A stretch of 64,000 nucleotides of DNA from Melieria omissa (lineage: Eukaryota > Arthropoda > Insecta > Diptera > Ulidiidae): assembly GCA_963971225.1 (NCBI GenBank), contig OZ020267.1, positions 104,030,392 to 104,094,391 on the forward strand. Direction: 5' to 3'. Within the stretch, counting starts at the first letter, position 1. Each line of letters begins with the position of its first letter. The translations under genes and the position numbers were made by a program. Below, piece after piece: positions 1 to 11,759 of the stretch. The notes beneath the pieces are model-generated. The model worked only from the letters and a program-made list of their open reading frames with translations. It was not told the DNA's origin and searched no databases.

Positions 1-385
1 GAAAATCGTTGAGTCCAATTGTTCTGTAAGCACAAAATATCGTTTGGAATAAATTGATAATGAAAGGATACAAAAATTTTGACTGCGAAGAAACTAAAAA
101 TTGCTCAAAACGACGGTTCTGAACAATTTGATTAAAGCTGGATACAAAAATAAACTTTATGTCTCTGATGAGATAAGACAAACACCTCATGAACCAAACT
201 TCCATCTGCAAATTGGCACTAAATCGCAACAAAACGGATGCATTTCTGAGGCGAATGGGGACTTGTGTTGAAAACTGAAACACTTTCGGCACCATCAGGT
301 GTAACCGATCACGGTGGATTCTCACTGAAAAGGCGCAAACCTTGGCTCAGCCAGGATCGAAGGTCAAGAAGCTTTTGTTGTGTAT
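1..385 (+). pseudogene. Decayed mariner transposase fragment
   Basis: Relic of a Tc1/mariner DDD transposase, the nuclear enzyme that cuts and pastes the element at TA sites. In shifting + frames, positions 110-180 read like the mariner linker (VLNNLIKAGYKNKLYVSDE, close to the family's HLKKAGYKKKLDVWVPHEL). Positions 300-385 read like the segment after the first catalytic region (RWILTEKAQTLAQPG, then KVKKLLLC, compared with RSWSKPGEPAQT..KPGL..RKVLLCIW). Stops and frameshifts are frequent, so it is long dead. The left end is cut by the window edge. The 71-residue ORF at 265-480 is part of this wreck, not a gene. Family assignment rests on motif resemblance by eye. Confidence 0.6.
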
Positions 386-959
386 TAAGTGCGTTTTTAG
401 TTTTTCTCTTTGACATCAGGATTTTTTTTAAGAGGACTTTGAAATATCAAGGACATGTTTATTTCAAAAATTTATTTTAAAAATTGAGCGCATTGTAGAA
501 TAACAATATGGGTATCAAATGAAATAGAAAAATCCTTGGAATCTTAGGAAATTTAATGTTTTGGTGCAAAAGGACGAAGAGATATTGAAAATGCCCTTTT
601 AAAACTTTATCCTTGAACATCCTTGGAAATTTTCAATAATATTTTTTGAACAAAATTTTCTTAAGTACTAATTATAAAAGCTAAATATGTCAAATCTGGT
701 AAATTGAAATGAGATCAGCCAAGTCTGGCAGCATTAACTATTAATGTAATAAAGAAGAGTTCTGTTCTGTTTCTGAATCGCTCGCATACACATCGCACTG
801 CGTTTTTACTACTCAACAATTAGTTTAAGATATAAAAAACTTAATACCTTTGTCTCAGGGAGAAAAATTAAAAACGCAGTTTTACTACATTTGTCCACTA
901 GTTTCGCGAGTATATAAATTTTTTCGTGAGTTTTGATTTTTTTTTTTATTTTTTGCCGC
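386..959. other. Non-coding stretch between mariner pieces
   Basis: AT-rich sequence with no coding pattern, terminal inverted repeats or recognisable RNA. It separates two mariner pieces that run in the same direction, so it may be filler inserted into one original element. Confidence 0.4.
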
Positions 960-1435
960 AAAGTGTCGTAATTCGGACCTGTACTGTTAATAGTATAGTG
1001 ACTCGCCAGAAGCTTAATTGGAAGGTTGGTCCGGTCAGTAAGCTTCGGACTGTAAGGTTCGCATTATAAGATTCGGCCTGTACCAGACCTTACAGTCCAG
1101 ACCTGATGCCAAGTTATTACTTCCTGTTCCTGTCACGATAATTTGATGTTTCGTATCATAAGGTCCTGTGTGGGTAAAATGAACTGGAAAACGTCCAGCA
1201 AAAAGTGTTAGAAGACTATAACCGAAAGCAAATGATTTTGCTGGTGAAAAATTACTAAAACTTTTAAAAATCGACAGTCCCAGTTTCTTGCCTACAGGAA
1301 CGATGGATTCTATTAAAAAGACTCAATGAAGTTACCCTCAAAATTGCAACAATTTGTAGTACAAAATGTTGCATATTTGACATAAATCAAATTATTCTAA
1401 CTATGCTGAATAAAGTCTTAAATTTCATGGAAAGA
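960..1435 (+). pseudogene. Decayed mariner transposase, C-terminal end
   Basis: A second stretch of dead mariner sequence on the same strand. Positions 1230-1400 resemble the 7190-7620 relic at nucleotide level and translate in broken frames to the mariner C-terminus (QQFVVQNVAYLT, compared with the family's WRQVIEQNGAYL). Around 970-1000 a short match to the 7200 region is visible. It could be the 3' part of the element starting before position 1, with 386-959 inserted or diverged. No intact catalytic triad or terminal repeats can be assigned. Confidence 0.5.
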
Positions 1436-3389
1436 TAATGGATTACGTAAAAAATCCATTTGTAAAAAATGTATATTTTGTATTTATTTTAATTTTTTTA
1501 TTTTTTTTATTTTTAGTTCTGTTCGAATTTCAGGTGCGTAGCCTGAATCTTGTTAAGTAAGAGTTTATTTCAAAATAATAATAAAAATTGTCTAAGGCAT
1601 CAACACTTCCAACACCCAAAAATTCCCTGCTTCATTCATAGTTTTCTACTGCTCAGCGTACATCAGCGTCAGTCAACATTTTGCGTGCATTGCGCTTTAC
1701 CTTCTTCAACCTTTTGGTCCAAGATTTCTAGTGACATTTCAACTGGGCACGTTTCAGTTGGTTTTATTTTTATTTTTTTTTTGCTGTTGGAATTTTCTGA
1801 ACTTACTATTGCTTCTGCATACAATTCTTTCATTCGTTTTGTTTTGCCCAAAAACAGAAAAAAGGCATAGAACACAAGCAACAAAATCTGACCCAAGCAA
1901 AACAATTGACACAAAATAGACCCAAAACAGTAGTAGTAAATGTGACTATCCACTGGCGTTGTTGTTGCTGTGTGGAAAATGTCAAACACATGTCACCAAA
2001 GCGCACTGACTTCCTTTTTAGTTGAAATTGAATAAAAGTCTGGCAAATTGACCGCAAATGTTAAAAACACTCACAGCGCATGGCGTGTTGATTATTTGTA
2101 TTTTTTGTGAAACTCATTTCGATTTATCTTTTATTTTTTCTTATTGCATTAGGCACACAAAGGAAACACGCGTCAAGCCATAAATTACGCTGACACACGT
2201 GTTGCGTGTTGGGCGTTGGTAGTTTTCTGTTTGCTTTATTTTCTCGGAAAAGTTTTAGACTAGGAGAAATTGAATTTACTCAAATCATGTCTAACTTAAA
2301 TTTTACATAAAGTAAGATAAAACTTATTCAAACCATAGACAGGAATTGCTAAAATTGAAACTGAATGAGTCGCAATTTTCATCTGATTTCATTTCATTTT
2401 CATTCTTTCAATCTTCATCAATCAACTCTCTTCGCAGCGTAGGCACAATTTGCCCATTGTTATTACTCACATTTGAATTTAATATTTTTGGTCACTTAAT
2501 TTTTCTCTTATATTATTTAATTATTTATTATTATTATTTAATTAATTTAAGATATTCTCTTGCGTTTTCTTTTAGATTTGAATGCACTTCAAATGAATCG
2601 TGAATAAGCAGCAAACACTTAAAAGCACAATTTTCTTGGCATCAAGTTAAATGTTGCAGTTTTTATTGCATGCTGCAATTTATTGTAACTGCAGTCAGTG
2701 AAATTACATTCTTCGTTGCAATGCCGCGTGTATTTGTGTGTGTGTGTGTATAAGTGTGTGTGGTTGATCCCATCGAGGCACACATGACTGCACCCTGTCT
2801 GTGCATGGCATTAAGACTTGGCTTTGTATGGGCAAAATAAATGAATGCAGATATGCAGATAACAACGTGGGAATGCACAAGCAGTGTTGCCACATATTCA
2901 GACATATATATATGCATTTTATAAGCACGTAGACACAGCACACTTGCACTGTTTTTAATAGTTAGAGTTAGTGAAGCTTACAGTCATGGCTCTGGGTTCG
3001 TAGTTAGGGATTAGTAATATTTAATTAAAATCAAGAATTCGCAAGGAAGATTTTTTAAACAATGTTCAGAATTATAGATCAGAATTATAGCACAGCGTAG
3101 GTAGTTTCTTAGTGAGGTAAACGTTTTTTAGACAATTTAATCCCAATCTTAACATTTTTTGTATTAGGTTAGTAAACTAAAATCAAATAAAATAAAATTA
3201 AAAAAATTAATAAATAAAAATAAAATTCATCAGTAAATATTTTTTTAAATTTTCTATTGTATATTTTTTCAAATTTTTATATTTTGTATTTTTATTCATA
3301 CCTGTTTATTATTTATTAAATATTTTCACTAGATAATAATAAATGAACAAATAAGATAATAAATAAATAAACATAAATAAGTAATAATT
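1436..3389. other. AT-rich non-coding region
   Basis: No gene recognised. It holds a GT microsatellite at about 2734-2762 and very AT-rich stretches at 2490-2560 and 3160-3370. The short ORFs on both strands are low-complexity (phenylalanine-rich or histidine/threonine-rich) and overlap each other. Confidence 0.5.
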
Positions 3390-4620
3390 CACTCTTCTTC
3401 TTCTTCTTGAACAACTTCGACTTGTCTATAAAAATGGTTTCCCAATATCCGAAATTCTAGCTCCTGTTCCTTCATCTAAGCTTACTCGCACTGCTTCTCT
3501 TTCACCCACTTCTCTTCACTCATCTATAACTCTTTCGATCCCTTCTTCACCTTCTTCTTATTAAAACAATGCCTCCTTTAATAATTTCCCCTACTTTTTT
3601 CTCCTCGCGAAAATTCCTTCTTCTTTTCAAAATTTATTTTCCTTACCACACACAACTTTTCCTATTTACTATTAATTTTCTTCTTTTCAAAATTTATTTT
3701 CCTTAGATCTTTCTCATCCCTCCAAAAAAATCCATTTCTTAGCACAAAAAACTCTTCCTATTTATACCAAATACTTTTTATTACTTTCTTCATTTAGTGA
3801 AGAAGAAGAAGAAGTTCCTTCTTTCAAAAAATCCATTCCTTTCCATACAAAACTCTTCCTATTCAAACCTAAATACTTCCCACTACTTTCTTCTTCTTGC
3901 AAATCTTCCTCATCCTTTCCAAAAATCCTTTCCTTATCGCTCAAAACTTTTACCATTCACATCAAAATACTTCCCACTACTTTCTTCTTCTTGCAAATTT
4001 TCATCATCCTTTCAAAAAATTAATTTATTACAGCAAAAAACTCTTCCTATTCACACCAAAATAATTTCTACCACTTGTTCCTCCTTACGAGACTTCCTCC
4101 ACCTTTTAAAAAAACTCATTCCTTACCGCAAAAACTCTTCCCATTCGCAATAAAATACTTCTCACTACTTTCTTCTTCTTGCAAATCTTTCTCATCCTTT
4201 CAAAAAATCCATTTCTTACCACAAAAAACTCTTCCTATTTGTACCAAAATACTTTTCATTACTTTCTTCTTTTAGTAAACCCTCCTGCTTTCAAAAAATC
4301 CATTCCTCTCCACACAAAACTCTTCCTATTCAAACCAAAATACTTCCCACTACGTACTTCTTCTTGCAAATCTTTTTCCTCCATTTCAAAAAAACCCATT
4401 CCTCACCACCCAAAACTCTTCCCATTCACACCAAAATATTTTCAATTACTTTCTCCTTCTCATGAATCTCCCTCTTTCTCTTCAAAAGTTCAAAACTCTT
4501 CCAATTCACATCACAACTCATTCTTTCTTCCAACCTTTCAACAAATCCTTTTCTTACCACACAAACAAATTCATCAAAATCATAAAATCTCTTGTAATAA
4601 GCAATTCGTGCGCAACAATT
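3390..4620. repeat. Tandem array A, about 95-bp CT-rich units
   Basis: About ten diverged head-to-tail units are anchored by the phrase AACTCTTCCTATTC and variants, near 3655, 3751, 3850, 3945, 4037, 4132, 4228, 4318, 4411 and 4494 (spacing 83-99 bp). Each unit also carries CTTCTTCTTGCAAATC and AAAAATCCATTCCTTACC. The first units are poorly preserved. The unit length is close to a multiple of three, which creates the long overlapping + ORFs between 3797 and 4793. These are repeat artefacts with serine/phenylalanine-rich periodic composition, not genes. Confidence 0.8.
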
Positions 4621-7189
4621 TTAACACAAATGCACCAAAATTTTTTCTGTTATTGCGTTATTCCAATGCTAGATCCATATTTCACAATTTGCCAACAAAA
4701 AAAAAACGGCCATCAATATTTACTGCCAACAATAAAGAAAACGAAATATGCATGAAAGCAGCCGCAACGAGTGCTTTGTACTTTGCACATTGAGCAGAAA
4801 GTGAAAGACCGGCAAAATATATGAAAAGCTAAAGAGCGAAATGAACGTGAAAGAACCCACAATTCAATTGACCACACTTACTGCACTTCAAAATTGGCAA
4901 AAATTTCCACAAAAATGTAATAAATTTCGAGTGCATGTGTCTCTCTGTGTGTGTGTCTGTGTGTGTGTTAGTTTGCCTTGGGTTGATTGAAACTGGCAGC
5001 CATTCGGATAAAGTTTTTCATAATTTGTATGAAATGCAAAAATAAAAATATATTCCATACATACTTACGAGTAGAAAATGATGTTTTTCATTTGGTCATA
5101 GGTGACTTATAGAATTATAGACAAATAGTCAGACGGGGAGAGAGACAGAATACTAAATAGACGAAGAAATATACCAAACTTCGACTGAGTTTATGGCAAG
5201 ACAGATGAACGAATAGACAGGCAAATAGACAGATGGGGAGAGAGAAAGAATACTAAACAGGCGAAGAAATAGATGAAAATACACTTGAGAAGAAGACCAG
5301 ACAAATGAATGAATAGGCAGACTAACAAAATCGCAGACAAATGGATGGGCAGAAAGAAAGACGCACAGATGAACGCGTGAATAGACAGAAGAAAAGATAG
5401 AAGAATAGGCAGAAAGAATGACAGACGAATGTGCAGACAGACAGATGAAAAAATTTACAATTGGAGGACGCACAAAAAGGACCAAATTAATGCTCCTACT
5501 ATTTCTTATAAAACATGGTTCTCATATTGACCACGCCCCTTTTTTGGCTATACAAAACCCATACTAATTTCTTTGATAGTCATATTAGATTATATGGTCA
5601 CCTATGGAACAAGTTACTTCGTAGGTAGGGATCAACTCACTACATATCCATACAGCCACACAAATACATAGATGCACAAACACACAAACACATGCACATA
5701 CATACTTTATTTATATACTGCAATTTTCCAATATTATTTCACTACTTTTTGTACGCTTTCACTCGTTTTCATATTAAAAACTCAAATAATTGTTTGTGCT
5801 TAAATTGAAGTGCAGTTTGTTTTTGTTCATTTTGTAAGCTTTTCGTCTGCAGTTTTTTATTGCTTATGGCAGCTACATATTTGTCGTTCTGCTTTATTTA
5901 CCACATTTCATGACTTTAATGCGGTTTTTATGCAAACAAAAATGTTCGTCATGTGCAAATGTCGTCATGCAAAAGTTACTTTTTCATGGGTTTGGGGGAA
6001 AAAAATTGGCAAACACAACTGACATTCGTGAACATGTGTTCGGACATTATAAAAATTTCAATTGAATAATTTTTAACTAAAATAACCGTTTTCAATGCCA
6101 AATTTTTGTGTAAAAATTTCTTCAATATTGCTTACGTTGCTTTCTACGCAACTTTATGAAATGTGAAAACAAAATCAAAAACTCACACTTCAAGTATGAA
6201 AGTGCAAAACAGGCAAAAGCACATTTTAATTAATGCCAAATCACTCATTGCTAAGAGGCAAATGCACAAAAGGCAAATGCACTCGTTCATTCATTCAGTT
6301 ATTCATTCATTCATTCATTAATTCCTTCATACAAACATACAACCATTCACTCAGAAATCTGTGCGATCACTTGCAGCTGCACACATAGCATAATAACAGC
6401 AATTACAACAACAACAAACTAGACACACCAACATCACGTTTCAACCGAGAGTGCAAATTGTTGTTGCTGCGTGTTGGTATAAATCAGCCAAAGCCAACAT
6501 AAATTTGCTTTAATTAAAAGCAGCTGAGCGGCGGGGCGTATGCGTGCTCAACAATTTCATGCAGCATGCAGAGATGCAAAAATACTGCAACAGCCGGCAG
6601 CAACAACTGACTGGCAGTGGCGTAAGGTTGCAAGTGCAGTCAGTGGAGTGGAGCGCATGAAAGTGCAGCGAATATATTACGGTATTGTCAGCGCCAAGGG
6701 AACAGTAGACAGCAACAACTTGCTGCAACACAGAGAAAGACAGAGAGAGCGTTAGAGAAACGCATACAAGCAGACAGAGTTAGAGAGTGAGTGAGGAGTA
6801 AGCGAAAGAGAACAAAGCCTCATGAGGCACAAGACTGGGCGGCAAGCCAACAATAGGCCGCGAGTGCGACTATTCAAGTAAAGTTAACAAAAAGCCAGCC
6901 AAAGTGGCAGGCTGAGAGATGCGGCTTTGCATTAGTTAAATTACGCCAGCGAGCGGCCGTTGGTAGCCAGACTTGCGTTGGTGGTAAATTGATAGTAGCA
7001 TAAGTACACCTCGCGTCAGTCAAAACGCCACACAGTGTTTGGTGAAAAATGCCTTTAAATGTAATTTATAAGTGGATCATTTATGGCAAAAATGGGTGTG
7101 GTCGAATCGCTGTGAGCTGACAAACAGTGCTCAGGCGCAAGATTAATGGTCACAAAAGCTTTGGTGTGGGTACTATGAGCTGCTCCCCT
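4621..7189. other. Non-coding region with simple repeats
   Basis: No gene recognised. Contents: a GT/CT tract at about 4937-4968; a GACAGA/GAATAGACAG-rich stretch at 5100-5480 in which a roughly 50-bp segment at 5115-5167 recurs at 5219-5270; an ATTC tetranucleotide run at about 6288-6330; and a somewhat GC-richer block at 6500-6960. ORFs across the GACAGA stretch are compositional. Confidence 0.5.
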
Positions 7190-7620
7190 ACGGCCAAAGT
7201 CTTAATTTGGATTTGTACTGTCAAAAATTGGACCGTCTGAAATCGCCAGAAGCGCTCAGCTTTGGCCAGTAGAAGTGGAATTGTGTTCCATCTGAACAAC
7301 GCCAGCTCGCACACATCGATAGTGAATCGCTAGAGCTCTGGGAACTTGCTTGGAACATTCTTTTGAAACGGACCTGGCACTGAAGGATTAGCACCTGTTT
7401 TTAACTGTGGTGAATGGATTTGCTGGTGAAAAATTTGCCTCAAGAAGAAGTTGTGGAAATCGACTGTTCCAGTTTTTTGCCAATAGGGGTGAAAGTTGTT
7501 ATGAGAGAAGCAAAATGGAATTACTTTCAAAGTGGCGACAAGTTACTTAACAAAACGGTGCATATTTGACCCAAATCGTATAATTATTCTATGTTAAATA
7601 AATCCGTTAATGTCTTGTAA
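7190..7620 (+). pseudogene. Decayed mariner transposase, catalytic to C-terminal part
   Basis: Broken-frame translation follows the second half of a mariner transposase. Near 7200 it reads YCQ.LDRLK-like. Near 7285-7330 it reads VFHLNNASSHTSIVNR, matching the family's HQDNARPH block with the catalytic Asp replaced by Asn. The end near 7520-7580 reads KWRQV..QNGAYLT, the usual C-terminus. Stops and frame changes are scattered throughout. The last 230 bp are similar to 1200-1430, so both come from one family. No TIRs or TA duplication could be set. Confidence 0.6.
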
Positions 7621-7959
7621 AATTTATGGATTTTTTCAAAAGATCAAAAATGCTCCTTAAGTCCTGTTTTCTGACTGTTCATAAAACAATTTTTGTTCCA
7701 AAGATTTCACAATGCTATCAAAATCTTGCAAGAGATAAAGTAACATAATAGTTTTGTAGCTGTGAACAAGACTACTTTAAGGCTTGTCTCCCTTCTCTTC
7801 ACTTGTCCTTCTTTTTCTAACCAAATCAAAGGGTCCTTGTATACTGACTTTGGCGTATTGCTTACACCGTGCGACAGCATTTTTCACACCGGAAAAATAT
7901 CCATATGGGCGTGAAACTAGAGACCAAATATAGTAATACTGTGTACTTAAAAATACTTT

Positions 7960-8219
7960 TTAACCCTTATTCTCATACCCAAACTTACTAACGTCGTTTG
8001 GCACCCGGGGTACCCGGGTACCCATTTCATGAAATTTTTAAGTTTTCAATATTTTGTTAATTAAAAAGTGTTTATAAAATTTTGATATGATTTGTTCGCT
8101 TTTCGCCTAAATAACGAGGATCCGGAAGGTAAAAAAAAAATTTTCATTATTTGTCAGTTTTTTCACGAAAATACATCGCAGTGGGCACCCGGGTACCCGG
8201 GTATGAGAATAAGGGTTAA
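7960..8219. mobile_element. TTAA-flanked MITE, family A, copy 1
   Basis: A 260-bp non-autonomous element. It starts TTAACCCTTATTCTCATACC and ends with the inverse, GGTATGAGAATAAGGGTTAA, so the TIR is 16 bp or more and the target duplication is TTAA, as made by piggyBac-superfamily transposases. Just inside both ends lie KpnI/SmaI-like palindromes (GGTACCCGGGTACC near 8008 and 8192). A near-identical copy lies in inverted orientation at 34879-35128. There is no coding capacity, so it must be moved in trans by a transposase not visible in this window (both piggyBac-like elements here have different TIRs). Confidence 0.85.
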
Positions 8220-11185
8220 AAGGACTTCCAAATTTTGAAGGGGATAGAACAAAAAAAATATAAAAAATACTTAACCTCGTTAAAATATGGCGATATGCAT
8301 ATCAAATGATAGAGAAAAGGCTCAAAAATTTAAATGAAATTATTTTTTTATCTATTTGTAAAAAAACGATATGAAAAAGGACCTTTGAAAATTGTAATCC
8401 TTAATATCCTTAAAAATTTATATAGAATTTTCTTGAAAAGTAAGTATGTTAAAATCCAGAATACCCTTGATCACACGTCAAAATTTCATTACTCTAACTT
8501 TATTGGTCGAAAGTTATTTAAAAAAAGGGGAAGCTGCAATTCTAATGAATTAGAAAAATTCTTATGTATTTGAGTATTAATATTTAAAATAATGAAAAGA
8601 TACAAAATAAATAGGTTAATAAACTTCTAAAACCAAATATTTACTGCACAGCAGTTTTTATGACCACTAGTGTAGTTTTCATGTGTCCAATACAGCGAGC
8701 GCACTTTTGCACAAATCAGCTGATTTATTTATGCGATGCTTTCAAGTTTCATTAGATGCCTACTTGGTGGCTCAAGTGGCAGGAAATGTAGTCCCTGCGG
8801 AACGTGAGAAGCGCATAATGCATTCATTTTTTCTGTTGGTATTCTTAGGAAGAAAAAAATTTACTATTTAGCTTTTATTACGCGCAAACAAAGACATGAA
8901 AGAACTTGAAACGTTAAAGTCGAAAAGTCCAATTAGTTCATATTGTTGCTTGCAAAGAGTGTAAACTATTCTGGCAAATGCATATAAAATTGCAATGAAA
9001 ATTGCAGTAGTGGCAAACTAAGAAGTCAGTTGCTAATTAGGCATTTGAAATTAATGACTTAAGCAGATTAAATTTGCATGATCGCACAGTGGCGGTCAAT
9101 GAATTTATGTGGGTGACTGGGTAAGAGATCATTTGGGGAACACTTAGTCAGATGATTTGATCAGACAAGGCACCACCCGAATTCGCCTTTAAAGAGGTGA
9201 AATGCGGCTAGTTTTTTGAAACTTGTTTAAGTTGGATAAATTTAAACAGTTTCAGTTCAGTTTCAGTTTTCTTTTCTAAGCTGCTTCAAAAATTAGTTGG
9301 ACCATTGTGCGACAATTTGGTGATATTTTTTTTAATAACTTTAATTAACAAAAATATTTTTTTACATTTTTTTAATTTTGTAAAAAAAATACGCTTTTGT
9401 GTTAATCCATTAATTATAAAAAAATAAAAAATTAATACATACATAAACCACTTTTTCACTCAACATCGCATGCATTCAAATAACGAATTTCACAAATTGT
9501 CTTTAGTGATTTCAAATTTTTTATGCCATTCCATAGCAAAATCTGTCAACAAAATAAAATTTATTAGTGAAAGACAAAATTTTGACAATTTTAATTGCTC
9601 TGCTGTCATTTTCTTTCAACGCCAACAAATTTGTCGCATACAATGAAAATGTGACTAGTGGGCTTTTGTTTTTTGTTGCATGAGTTATGCTGACCACATA
9701 CATTTTTTGGCGCCTATAAATTTTAACCGCATAAATAACAAATGTGGAAAAGCCTCGGCGTACATTTGTCAGCACATACAAATTTTTGTCATAAAAAAAA
9801 ATTCCATCTTGGTGGTAATAATTCAAAGCGAATTGGTTTTTACATATTTCTAACATGAGGTTTCTTTTTGAATCATGAATAATAAAAACATAAGTCACAA
9901 TGTAAGAGGATTTCTATACAAATTTGCATAGAAAACGTTTTAAAAACGTGAAACATTTCTAGTCTTGTAAGAATAATTTTTTCTTATTGAAATTAATGGA
10001 AAAAAAGAAAAGAAACGCTTTTGATTCTCCAACGTTTTCTTTACTTTTTATTTACTTCACTTTGCTCTCTCTTTTCTTTACTCTGTTAGTATACTTTACT
10101 CCATGTATTATTTGGTTGAATACTTTGCGTTCATTGCATTCTTAAACAATTCTTGTGGCATTGATTTTCAAACAAATTCTTTACTCCATATTCAACTGAA
10201 TACCTCCAGCATTCTAAGCGTTCATTTTAAATTCGTCTATTCACATTGCCAACACCCTCGATTGCTTTCGACTCCAATTAATTTTTCATCTAATGGACTT
10301 TGCAAAACTCTTAAACTTTCAAGAAAATTTTAATGCCTCGCTAAATTGTCGAATTGTTGAAAATGTTTTAATAAGATTTAAATCGTCTTAGTCGGCTAAG
10401 CACGTCGCTACATGTGGGAATATTGTGCGACGCTTTCGAATCTTCACCTCTGCAGCAATGCGTGAAAGCCGACATTCGCTGTGCCATCGACTGGCGCCAA
10501 ATCGGCAGCATTTCAGCGTCGGTTTGCGGTGGCGGCAGACAGTGGCGCACACAAAAATACATATTTCACTTTGAGTCCACAACATTTCCAAACCATTTTT
10601 GCTACTCAAAGTGTTTGCAAGAAACCAACATTTGGGGGGTTTGAAGCCCAAAACACTTCTTGCGTGTTTCACTGGCGGCAGGTATGAAAAATGCTTGTCA
10701 GCGCAATGCGTTAAATTGGCAGCTGCCGTTTAAAATAGCTGCAAAAGAAAAAAGGCACATTTAAAGTACGCAGGCAGGTATTTTCACACAAGAAGGGAAA
10801 AGGGCGAAGTATAGATTATAGGAAAATTCATGCGGCGGCAAGTAAGAAGCATTATTAGCCGTCTTGGCTGAAACGCACGAACGAGCCGTGAATGAAGCTA
10901 AAACGTATAATAATTTATGAGGCAATGTGAGATAGAAGAATGTTAAAGAAATGGTAGAGGAAATTCAGAGGAAAATGTTGACGAATAGATAAGAATAGAA
11001 GCAAAAAAAGCAAAGAAAAGAGAATACATGACAAAAGTGTTAGGAGCGACAGGGGAAATAGCCGTGGCTGCCTGAAGATAAATGTGAAGATACATGTTTG
11101 CAATTTAAAAATTTAAATCACACACTGGAGGTAAACTTTAAGAAGCTATTAAGATGAAAAATGTTAGGGGTGAAATTCGGTTTTA
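8220..11185. other. Non-coding region
   Basis: No gene recognised. Mostly AT-rich. A minus ORF of 125 codons at 9521-9898 has no recognisable motif and compositionally random content. A locally GC-richer block at about 10390-10690 has overlapping ORFs on both strands but no splice-supported reading, and it could be conserved non-coding DNA. A short direct duplication is not evident. Confidence 0.4.
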
Positions 11186-11759
11186 TTAACACTCCGATGC
11201 CCAACAAGGTCCGTAGGGACCTATGGCGTTTTAAAAGATGCGGCATTTCAATACGGGGGGAGTGATGAGCTTGAGACTTTATGACTTCTATAAATGGAAT
11301 GTTTAGAAGCTGTTAAAATAAATTTCGGCACGATTGCATGTATTTTATGACCATATTTATCGCATTGAAGTCATTTAGTGCGTCGATGCCCGACAAGGTT
11401 CGCAGGGACCTTGTAGGGAGTTCCATGTAATTTGCTGTTATTTTTCCTTTTATGCTTATTTGGTTTTCTATAAAACTTATTTGCATGTAGTAAGCATTGC
11501 TTTTTCTGATTTAGATTTCATTTCAAACATTGGCAGCCATTTTGAAATTCAAATTTGAAATTTTAAAAACATCACTTGAAATTAAAATTTGAAATTTGAA
11601 AAAATCAAAGCTTACTACAAATAAAAAAGTTGTTCGTGCATACATATTTGTATTTGCTGTTAGTAAATGTAAATAGTGAGTGGAAAATATTGATAGCAGC
11701 ACAGTTTCAAATAAATCGTTGAAGTGAAGTGAAGTGAAGTGAAGTGACTGCTGACACAA

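Noticed and set aside
3797..4793. Overlapping + ORFs up to 204 codons
   Set aside because: They follow the 95-bp tandem units; periodic Ser/Phe/Lys-rich peptide, no domain, several frames open.
9521..9898. Minus ORF of 125 codons
   Set aside because: No family resemblance and AT-rich chance length; kept only as a mention in the region entry.
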